Below, piece by piece: positions 18,201 to 25,356 of a DNA stretch of 57,998 bases. Both the position numbers and the translations under genes were made by a program. The notes under the pieces are model-generated. The model had not been told where the DNA came from, ran no database searches, and saw nothing but the letters and a program-made list of their open reading frames with translations. Origin of the DNA: Methanobacteriota archaeon (GTDB lineage: Archaea > Thermoplasmatota > Poseidoniia > Poseidoniales > Thalassarchaeaceae); NCBI GenBank assembly GCA_018650285.1, contig JABIGF010000011.1, positions 1-57,998 on the forward strand, in the 5' to 3' direction. Every line of letters starts with the position of its first letter. The stretch's first letter is position 1.

Positions 18201-20100
18201 GGTCGTTTTGCAATTGTGAACTAGCCCAAGTGCTACCACGATAATCTGACCATGAAAGAACCACTTTCAATTGTTGCCAGCCATGAGTGAGATTGAATGT
18301 GTAATCGCGGCTATTTCCACTACGTAGGAAGTTTCTATCATCAACCCATACACCGGTGTCACCAATTACTGAAAGCGAACGTTGTAGGTTAACTCGCCCC
18401 CATCCTTCGTCATTGTTAGGTATGTCACGCGTACCCATATCTTCCGCACCAAGGATTAGAAGTGATTTGACAAGTGCTCCTTGAGGCTCAGGTCGCTGTG
18501 CTACTTCAATCAAATATTCTCGGATAAGAGCAGATGCTCCAGCAGCATTTGGTGCTGCCATTGAAGTCCCAGAATATTCTAGATACCATTGACTTGACCA
18601 TGTTGAAGTTGAGATATCTGTCGCTTCTTGAGAACGGCATGAACGAACCCAAGCACCGGGTGCACTCACGTCTGGCTTTAGCCTCCCATCATCGGTGGGC
18701 CCTCGGCTGCTACTCTGGGTCAAGGCATCTGGAGCGCTACCGCCACGATTGTGATGACTACCAACGGCAATCTGATTTTTTGCAGTCGCAGGAGGAGTAA
18801 TTGTCCCAACGCCATCTCCATCATTACCGGCGGAAAACAATACTGCAAGTCCATCATAAGACCAGTATTGATCGTAATAATTAGTCCTATCATCAACATC
18901 AACGCTATCAGTTGTGTACTCCCCAAAATTGGTATGAGATCCCCACGAATTTGTGTGAATGTTAGCACCATTGCTGTATGCTGTATTGAGTAAGTAATTC
19001 ATACTCGGCGAGTAAAATTGACCATCACTATCTCTTTCCATCGCTTGGAAGTAAAGATTTGCTTCAGGAGCAATACCTGCATAACCGCCTCTACTGCCAT
19101 CTCCAAGAACCGTACACGCCACATGAGTTCCATGACCGGAATTCGTATCTTCTGTTGAAGAATCGCCGCTTACAACAGAAACTGCGTCGTCAATACGACC
19201 ATTCATATCTCCATGGTCTTGGTCAATTCCTGAATCTGCAACTGCAACAATCTGACCACTTCCATTCAACTCAGTTGCAAATGACGATATTACTGTTGAA
19301 ATCGCCATGTGATTTTTTGATTGATCATTATGCAATGCAAAATTTGGAGGAATGCGCAACCAAGAAATTGCTGGGTTTGCTGCTATTAATGGAAGATTAT
19401 TCAATTCAACCCAGCCTTCATAGCGGCCAATATCAATAACTGATTCAACATCCATTATTGATTGGGAAATATCGCCTACAGACCATTTCATCTGACCAAT
19501 TTGAACATCATCAACTAAACCAAGTTCGTTTTCTGCATGCCACCCTTCAATACGAATTAATGCAGACTGTTCAACTGTTGATTCAAGAAGTTCATCAGCA
19601 ACAAACATCGCCAATGGCACTTGATGAATTGAAACTACAGAAGGTAGAGATTTAATGGCATTGAGAGATGTCACATCACCTTGAACAAAAAATCCAGATG
19701 GAGGAATATGTGCCTTGATTTGAACTCCATGAATTGAAGAGATTTCTTCTTGTGCATCCCATAGCCCAACATCTCCATCTATCAGCACCATGACAATATC
19801 AAAACGAGCGATTGCCAACGATTCAGGAATATCTCTAGTCAGGCGTAATCCTGTCGCATCATATACTCCAAGTCGCGTTGAAGCTTCCGTAATTCGGAAT
19901 TCTTCAATACCCTCGCTAAGGACTGAATTGTCAAGACTTCTGACACTATTTGGGTCAGATTCAATCAAAGTATACTCGATTGTTGGCAACATATTGCCGT
20001 CATCGTCACTAGACTGGCCTTCAGATGGCAACAGAGATGCAACAGGCGTGAGTAGCATCAGTAAGAGCATTAACAATGCTTGATTGTGGTTTGACATCAT
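15295..20100 (-). CDS. Exported subtilisin-like protease with cytosolic zinc-ribbon tail
   Basis: A 1601-residue secreted S8-family serine protease. A signal peptide (ALLMLLLMLLTPVASLLP) precedes a propeptide-like region of about 240 residues. The catalytic triad is visible as D289 (VAVADSGIDQDHGD), H323 (NSGHGTHVACT) and S513 (YSGTSMAAPNAAG), with the oxyanion region in FSAGNDGDG. A P-domain-like jelly roll and several CARDB/NEW3 beta domains follow. Near residue 1400 a membrane helix (LIGILGIIVVLALIGGVVVL) leads to a proline-rich cytosolic segment and a C-terminal cysteine cluster (CWICLDSLPEKDWQACPSCG) resembling a RING or zinc ribbon. A surface protease that degrades exogenous protein fits marine heterotrophy. 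The zinc tail is unusual. The ATG directly follows a palindrome that contains AGGAGGGG. Confidence 0.88.
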   Translation of the reverse strand: MMSNHNQALLMLLLMLLTPVASLLPSEGQSSDDDGNMLPTIEYTLIESDPNSVRSLDNSVLSEGIEEFRITEASTRLGVYDATGLRLTRDIPESLAIARFDIVMVLIDGDVGLWDAQEEISSIHGVQIKAHIPPSGFFVQGDVTSLNAIKSLPSVVSIHQVPLAMFVADELLESTVEQSALIRIEGWHAENELGLVDDVQIGQMKWSVGDISQSIMDVESVIDIGRYEGWVELNNLPLIAANPAISWLRIPPNFALHNDQSKNHMAISTVISSFATELNGSGQIVAVADSGIDQDHGDMNGRIDDAVSVVSGDSSTEDTNSGHGTHVACTVLGDGSRGGYAGIAPEANLYFQAMERDSDGQFYSPSMNYLLNTAYSNGANIHTNSWGSHTNFGEYTTDSVDVDDRTNYYDQYWSYDGLAVLFSAGNDGDGVGTITPPATAKNQIAVGSHHNRGGSAPDALTQSSSRGPTDDGRLKPDVSAPGAWVRSCRSQEATDISTSTWSSQWYLEYSGTSMAAPNAAGASALIREYLIEVAQRPEPQGALVKSLLILGAEDMGTRDIPNNDEGWGRVNLQRSLSVIGDTGVWVDDRNFLRSGNSRDYTFNLTHGWQQLKVVLSWSDYRGSTWASSQLQNDLDLEVIAPDGTTTYLGNVFQNGRSATGGTADDINNVEVVLIDQAQKGIWTVSIADVRHGGQKSEQTYALAIRGAGVDDLSPDAAFTPGSFSLSDPIPQVNEEVTFNVQVSNMGSRKMDDLQVRASAGGQMLGTQTVVLGPGEVRGLNWQWTPVTNGNNDIIIEVDPTDAFEELDENNNIYLETVGVTEPGVRVTAENIVQRVRDSSSNTAQWNLTIRNTALIGTNATISVEKPVRQSDGQQFNNWFQSFSQTTFELNGSEAIAVGLTMVHPAPPEPGIYQLTVTGRDVDNGIDYPITLTLDVPILPGFRFANLNQMVVSPVENTSFDVTMYNEGNGPQGWDLTLNAPAGWHLGFDSLGSMVGTPSASSGYIQTGSASTTSVSLVPPSDQVISADVLLSGTLVAVSQLDDSLVWQLDLDFLVGEYRAGKLVNESSFGVLRPDSHLNLRFTVTNEGNSELTFSPTAELPGGWAVSNQLPTMSLQPSESKSIVIALQGNGFAAAGPMTIAMVDTSGFKMEWDGYLDVQTVPQPSISFDEIVFSDSTRSSSILGLGDHPVGLPGFRLVWLVSNSGAQAWTPTAQLLLPSSAWTGMCDPIGEVAAGSGERIECLVVMPPTIQAGSEPAVSMQITVDDVVISDTVTLKAATTKQVLWENLVSPETFVEGAKAEYSIEIVNDGNAQLSHRVEIVGPDNWQMNIINTDMVELSAGEARTLTFEVLADAPGQGTVILSLASADGVSGSAYSIDLDAADDPNREAESSSSPLIGILGIIVVLALIGGVVVLLITTRKTEASPFDNAPPITMNPQTIAADMALPPPPAKNTQPQVVDAKLPPPPASSESVPATGAYPLPPPPTAQPAQAPAAEAFVTPTEPVIESETESIEVEAEQVEAGVEEETAIIAAPEQIPEETEEVIDPNHKCWICLDSLPEKDWQACPSCGARYHSASSECGIANLTECRNCQGEVAKFVKVE

Positions 20101-20121
20101 GTCCCCTCCTTTAGAGGGGAC
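20101..20121. promoter_or_regulatory. 8-bp palindrome containing the subtilase Shine-Dalgarno
   Basis: Perfect inverted repeat GTCCCCTC - CTTTA - GAGGGGAC directly before the ATG at 20100. On the minus strand the 3' arm is the ribosome-binding sequence GGAGGGGAC, so an RNA hairpin would mask it. A TATA-like ATATAG at 20132-20138 predicts a transcription start near 20108, inside the palindrome. In that case it would act as an operator in DNA and not as an RNA hairpin. Confidence 0.55.
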
Positions 20122-20209
20122 AACCGAGCCGCTATATCAGTTCGGGTTTAATGACATCATATTGATTCAACTAATATCAAATGGCAAAATAGGAGGTGTT
20201 ATCTAAAAT

Positions 20210-20863
20210 CTAGAACCAATGTCTCTCTGCTTTATCAGTGAAATATTGACTTGTCCAATCACCGACGTTGTGGGTCCAAGACTCAGTCATATCTTCACCA
20301 CCATAGTAAGAATATTCAATTTCAATCAAAATTTGATATTTTGCCCAAACCGTAGCGCCACCAATTACCAATTCTAAATCATCGCCTGCAATTGATGTGT
20401 GACCACTAACTTCACCACGATGGAATCGGGTTGAATTCAAAATTTCGCCATTTGAATCAATGAAACTTACAGACAATGTGACGTCCGTAATTGGTTTAGT
20501 TCCATAATTATGTAATTCCACCATGACTACATGTCCTGGCCCACTCTGCATGTAAGCGGTATCAACAGAAACCGCATCACGGGGAACTACCCAAAACACG
20601 ACAGCAAAAGAGGTGAAAAGTAAGAATGCCATGAAAATAGATGCGAGCACTACATTGAGTGGCGTTACAACCCGACTAACTACCTCACCAACTTGCCTAA
20701 CTTTTTCGAGTGCTTCGTGAGCAAGTTCAACCTCATCCTTTGAGAAAGTACGGCCACCAACATCAATCAATTCATCACCATCTGGCAATGTTTCCTCCTC
20801 TAATGTTGGATTATCCGGGTCACCGACAAGATTGAACGCACCTTCGGGTTCTTCTTTTGTCAT
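20210..20863 (-). CDS. Single-pass membrane protein downstream of the 1450-residue exported protein
   Basis: A 217-residue protein of unknown function. An acidic cytosolic N-terminus of about 75 residues, partly helical (DEVELAHEALEKVRQVGEVV), precedes one membrane helix (VVLASIFMAFLLFTSFAVVF) and an external domain of about 115 residues with a beta-rich pattern (VVMVELHNYGTKPITDVTLS), similar to a small Ig-like or CARDB-like fold. The ATG follows GAGGTGACAAA, and the gene begins nine bases after the stop of the 1450-residue exported protein. The two are very likely co-transcribed and may form a complex. I do not recognise the family. Confidence 0.75.
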   Translation of the reverse strand: MTKEEPEGAFNLVGDPDNPTLEEETLPDGDELIDVGGRTFSKDEVELAHEALEKVRQVGEVVSRVVTPLNVVLASIFMAFLLFTSFAVVFWVVPRDAVSVDTAYMQSGPGHVVMVELHNYGTKPITDVTLSVSFIDSNGEILNSTRFHRGEVSGHTSIAGDDLELVIGGATVWAKYQILIEIEYSYYGGEDMTESWTHNVGDWTSQYFTDKAERHWF

Positions 20864-20872
20864 TTTGTCACC

Positions 20873-23800
20873 TCAGAAAATTGTGAAAAGCAGAGTTGCT
20901 GCTGCCGTTGATAACGGCTCAGGGAAGAGCCAGTGTGTTGATGAACTATCAAATCCGGGTACTGCATTTAACAGTGATAAATCGCTGGTTAACCCATTGA
21001 TTCCCAATGTTGATGCAGATGGAATGATGCTTGTTGTTTGGGCGTCGATTAATACTGCTCTTGCATCAAATGATTGGCCTGCTAAATCCGCCTGCACGCG
21101 GGCAGTTGCAGCGATTCTACCGCCCCTTACATCACTCACCTTGACGACAGGGTATGTTCCGCCTATCCAATACGCTTCTACAGTTGCACTCTGCAAATTT
21201 TCACCAATAGCCTCAACCTGTTTGATGTATATTCCAGGCGTTGAAGGGACGTCGGTTTGTTTGACATACAATCGACCCAATCCACCTTCTGATGATGAGA
21301 CTGAAAGACCGAAGTTTTCAGTCGGTGCGATCGCTGCATGGCTTGCCATATCTTCTGCCAACAATATCATATCTCCACGACTATTGATGGCTCTTCCTGC
21401 AGCGGTAATGAATAGGTCCATTCCTCTGCCAGATGAAGTATAATCCAATGTAGGCATGCCTTGGAAACTAGTATCTTGTGTAATATCAAAATTAAATGAT
21501 GGTTTGACATCTAATGTCATTGTACCAGGAACTTCGCGGATGAATACCGTCAATGGCCACCATTGTTCATCCGAGTATACTTGTTGTTGCATCATCAAAG
21601 AACCAACACTCTGTTTGTTTGTCTGGTGATTTTCGGGCACTGACATTGAAAGATGGACACGTTGACCTAATGCTGCATTCAAATCAACTGATTTAGGTAT
21701 GTCATTGAGCAAAACTTCTGACCGCGTAGCGCCATCTCTATCCAATAATGTTGCATGAATAAATTCAAGTCGGTTTGACATTTCATATCGTGATGTCAAT
21801 TGTATTTCTGGAATAAGTAAATCGTTGATTCGCTCCAAATCAATCTCAGCTGACAAACTTGTATTCTCACCCATCTTGAGGCCAAACATCGTCAGAGCGT
21901 AATCTTGTCCTTCGAATCCTTTGATATCAAATATTATCTCTTCACGAGTTGGAACCCATCCAGATAATTCAATATCCACATGATATTTATCACGCACACT
22001 CATATTTGTATATTCTACAAACACTCGTGATTGTGGTGGAAGTTCGGGTAACCAAGTCCGTAAGTGGAACGCTGTTCTATTATCGTATTCACCAGCACGT
22101 AACGCCATCCCGTGCACCCACTCGGGTTCATCTAGAGGCATATTTCCTTGACGAATATCTGCAATCAAATCAAACGGTGTGTCAGTTTCAAGGTTTACTC
22201 CAATTGAAAAGTCGTCACTGCTTGAACCATTACCGGTGATACTCGTAGCAAAGCCACTGAGAATATCGTTAACTCCTCGACCAACATTTGAAAACTCAGA
22301 AAGGAAAAATCCAATTCCTGCCAAGCCATTTTGTGTAGATAGATTTGGGAGAGATAATTGATTATCACCACTTGATGGAGGAATTGCTATATTGAGATTT
22401 GAAGGGAGTGGACTAACCAATATCTCACCATTAATCCCCAATGTTGGGTCTATCCAATTTGTTTCATCTCTAAGCATAATTGAGAGGTCATTACCACCTG
22501 CTGAAACAAGAGTTGCACTTGGCATTCCATCAACACCTTCAGAGCCATCAATTTCTGGGTCTGAGTATGATATTTGAGAAATACCACTGATATGTGCTGA
22601 CAATGATGCCTCCGCAGTGTCAACATTTTGCCAAAATTGGAAGTGGTCTCCATCCATTGTTCTCAGTTCAGTAGCGTTACCCATCTGAATAGTAATCCCT
22701 CCAATAGGAGTATCACCTTCCCAACTCACTTGACCATCCATCTCCATGGTGAAATTTTGTGGGAAATCTTCGAGAAGAATAACCTGTTTTTGAATTCCAG
22801 AACGACCACTGTATAGAATCTCATTAATTCCACTTCCACTACTCCAAGTTAGATTAGTATCAGTTATCAATAAATCAAGATGTGCTGGCTGATTTGACAC
22901 ATATATTGCTTGATATTCATCTGAAATTTCGGAACCTGCATCGTGATTCATGTAGATGAATCGTAACGGGTCTCCACCATTTGTTCGTAGGGATAGCAAC
23001 TGTTCATCAGCATTATTGTCGTCCACTACATGAAGTGATTTCAGTCCACTATGTTCTACACTAATTGCAACCGGAACAAGCGGTTCAACCATTCCTCTCC
23101 GGCCATTTACCAATCCTAAACTTCTATCTTCAGCCATTATCACATGGGGGCCGCTTGTTGTAGGATGTGCGCTTGAGCCAATTTCGATGTGCGCCATTCC
23201 AAGCGCCATTAATTGACGGTCTGCAGCAATTGAAGTATAGAAATCAAGGGATATTTCTCCGCCAGTTCCAGTTCCTGCACCATCTCCTCCAACAATATTG
23301 ACAATTGCTTCAGGAATACTGTTAACGATATTTCCAATATCAATGAAAACATCAACAAGATTGAGAATTGTTGCATCTAGTAAAGCGGACAAGGGGTCAC
23401 TTTGTGCCCCATCAAGAGTATCTACAGGGTCATCGCCCCCCAATTGGAATGTACCTTGCAAAACCATGCCAGTCGGTAAATCGGTCGCATGGAGGTATAA
23501 TCTGCGATGGTCATCATCAGCACCCTCCCGCTTAAACCAAGAGGTATACTCAATCTCAGTCACCGATTGGGTTGCAAATAATACTACTAGCGTATTTGGT
23601 GGATTTGTTGGATCAACAGGAAGAGTTGAGTCAGCATTATTCGGTGTCGTATCTTTACTGAAATTCTTTATTGCAAGAATCATTGAAACTCTCTCAGGCA
23701 TTTGTCCTGGCAATTCTGGTGAGGATTCACTGCCCAACATTCTGAAGATTTTCGAGACCTCATCTTGTGGTAGTTGGCCTGAAGGCATTCCTCTCAACCA

Positions 23801-25225
23801 ACCAAGTGAATCTGTTACGTTGCCATACGGCTCACCTGGCCCCGCGACAAGGTTTGAACGATTCTCATGGAAATGCAGGTGTATATCTGTTCTCTCATCT
23901 GCAAAATACTCAACAGTATCAAGACCGCCTTCACCGGTCACCCCAAATGAGGTTGTCAGGAGGTCATCATTTCTTAGAACCAAATCAATTACAGCAGGTA
24001 GAACTACAGAATCCTCTACTGGATGAATTCCTAAATCAATATAGGCAAATTCACTTAATTCCTTATCGCCAGCGTTCGCCGGCGCGTCAAAATGAATGTA
24101 ACCAAAGCCAACACCTACGGTACAACGATGCACGCTTGATTCAGCAGAATACATCGTTGCGGCATCATAATCATCGGGGCAATCTGTTTGCCCCACATTG
24201 TCAACATGTATCGCATAAGGAGCGGCTACTGAAGCAACTGAAATGCCAGTTTCATCAACTGGCCCTGTCACAATTCCAAAAATCGCTGAAAGGAATGAAA
24301 AGGTAGCCTCAGAAATATCAAACCAAAATCGTTCCAACCCGACTTCAAGACTGAAATCTTCTGGCATCATAGTAAATCTGCTATCAATAACCCAAACGTA
24401 ACTCTCGCCTTCACCAAGTGGGTTAATTGAGTAAGCAAATTGTTTCATTAACGAGACTTCGAGATATTCAATATGATCCCAAACAGTAGCTTGAGGGTCA
24501 AGAGCATTTACTGAAAATTCAATTGTTGGCTCAACCCAAAGAGTCGTTGGAGGGTTTCCTTCAACGCCCCATCCATCACTCTGCGAAGTATCAATATTGA
24601 GCCCTACTTCAATTTCTTCTGTGCTGTCATTATCTATTGAAATCTGATGCAATAATGGGTTGGAGCCAGTAAGTAACCCAATCAATCCACCGGCGATTAA
24701 CCCCGTCTCAGAAAAATCAACCTCTTCGTAATGGTGGTACTCTTCTCCAGTATCAGTTTTGAAATGTGTCCAAATAACAAAATTATCGGCAGTTAACAGA
24801 GTTCCCCAGATATTGTTAGCCCATTCGTCAGGATGCGCTTCAGGATTAAGAACCATCAGATATGGTTTAGGATGAATCGGTTCAGGAGTTGTTGAATTAA
24901 CCATTACTAAATTCCCAAGACTCTCGTCTACTCTAGCAAGTGGGTCGCTATTATCACTCAATCGCTCTTCCAAACGAACCTGTTCAAGTGCATTGTTAGC
25001 GGCGTAATTTACAGCAGTATTGCCGATTAAATCGCCTCTTTGACTAATGACATTGTCAAGTTGAGTAAGGATTCCAAAATCCTCTGCAGTAATCTGTAAT
25101 TCAGCGGATGCTGTACTAATTGGCGCCATTATCGGAAGTAAGATAATGAGAGTTATCATTATCCCCAATTTTGAGTCAGATTGGCGGGGTCCGGCAACCA
25201 ACAATCTGACACTAGTCCCCTCCAT
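20873..25225 (-). CDS. Giant exported protein of unknown function (1450 aa)
   Basis: The N-terminus has a hydrophobic export segment (IMITLIILLPIMAPISTASA) before a mature part of about 1400 residues, rich in Asp, Gly, Ser and Thr and poor in Lys, as expected for a marine extracellular protein. It contains repeated short beta-strand patterns and motifs such as DFYTSIAADRQLMALGMAHI and LEFIHATLLDRDGATRSEV, but no catalytic motif I can name. The C-terminus is hydrophobic (LSTAAATLLFTIF), possibly a weak anchor. It is operonic with the 217-residue membrane protein. The start at 25225 carries GGAGGGGAC just downstream of the ATG, so an internal start is conceivable. The family is not recognised and is perhaps lineage-specific. 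Confidence 0.75.
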   Translation of the reverse strand: MEGTSVRLLVAGPRQSDSKLGIMITLIILLPIMAPISTASAELQITAEDFGILTQLDNVISQRGDLIGNTAVNYAANNALEQVRLEERLSDNSDPLARVDESLGNLVMVNSTTPEPIHPKPYLMVLNPEAHPDEWANNIWGTLLTADNFVIWTHFKTDTGEEYHHYEEVDFSETGLIAGGLIGLLTGSNPLLHQISIDNDSTEEIEVGLNIDTSQSDGWGVEGNPPTTLWVEPTIEFSVNALDPQATVWDHIEYLEVSLMKQFAYSINPLGEGESYVWVIDSRFTMMPEDFSLEVGLERFWFDISEATFSFLSAIFGIVTGPVDETGISVASVAAPYAIHVDNVGQTDCPDDYDAATMYSAESSVHRCTVGVGFGYIHFDAPANAGDKELSEFAYIDLGIHPVEDSVVLPAVIDLVLRNDDLLTTSFGVTGEGGLDTVEYFADERTDIHLHFHENRSNLVAGPGEPYGNVTDSLGWLRGMPSGQLPQDEVSKIFRMLGSESSPELPGQMPERVSMILAIKNFSKDTTPNNADSTLPVDPTNPPNTLVVLFATQSVTEIEYTSWFKREGADDDHRRLYLHATDLPTGMVLQGTFQLGGDDPVDTLDGAQSDPLSALLDATILNLVDVFIDIGNIVNSIPEAIVNIVGGDGAGTGTGGEISLDFYTSIAADRQLMALGMAHIEIGSSAHPTTSGPHVIMAEDRSLGLVNGRRGMVEPLVPVAISVEHSGLKSLHVVDDNNADEQLLSLRTNGGDPLRFIYMNHDAGSEISDEYQAIYVSNQPAHLDLLITDTNLTWSSGSGINEILYSGRSGIQKQVILLEDFPQNFTMEMDGQVSWEGDTPIGGITIQMGNATELRTMDGDHFQFWQNVDTAEASLSAHISGISQISYSDPEIDGSEGVDGMPSATLVSAGGNDLSIMLRDETNWIDPTLGINGEILVSPLPSNLNIAIPPSSGDNQLSLPNLSTQNGLAGIGFFLSEFSNVGRGVNDILSGFATSITGNGSSSDDFSIGVNLETDTPFDLIADIRQGNMPLDEPEWVHGMALRAGEYDNRTAFHLRTWLPELPPQSRVFVEYTNMSVRDKYHVDIELSGWVPTREEIIFDIKGFEGQDYALTMFGLKMGENTSLSAEIDLERINDLLIPEIQLTSRYEMSNRLEFIHATLLDRDGATRSEVLLNDIPKSVDLNAALGQRVHLSMSVPENHQTNKQSVGSLMMQQQVYSDEQWWPLTVFIREVPGTMTLDVKPSFNFDITQDTSFQGMPTLDYTSSGRGMDLFITAAGRAINSRGDMILLAEDMASHAAIAPTENFGLSVSSSEGGLGRLYVKQTDVPSTPGIYIKQVEAIGENLQSATVEAYWIGGTYPVVKVSDVRGGRIAATARVQADLAGQSFDARAVLIDAQTTSIIPSASTLGINGLTSDLSLLNAVPGFDSSSTHWLFPEPLSTAAATLLFTIF

Positions 25226-25227
25226 GA

Positions 25228-25242
25228 AGTGATTCTGTCACT
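25228..25242. promoter_or_regulatory. Palindrome before the 1450-aa protein start
   Basis: Perfect inverted repeat AGTGA - TTCTG - TCACT, two bases upstream of the ATG at 25225. A TATA-like GATATGAG lies at about 25241-25249, which would make the gene nearly leaderless and place the palindrome between TATA and start. Confidence 0.45.
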
Positions 25243-25318
25243 CATATCGCTTGAACGATTTGGTTTGTTGATTCAATAATCGCCAATTATTAGGCAAAAC
25301 GAATAATGCCGTCATCAT

Positions 25319-25335
25319 CGTCCTCGTAGAGGACG
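25319..25335. terminator. Intergenic 7-bp hairpin after the PKD protein gene
   Basis: Perfect inverted repeat CGTCCTC - GTA - GAGGACG located 22 bases after the PKD-protein stop codon (25357) and about 95 bases before the next gene. It is probably a transcript-end stem; in architecture it also resembles the start-codon palindromes. Confidence 0.45.
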
Positions 25336-25356
25336 TTTGAATGGAATTTTCTTGGT

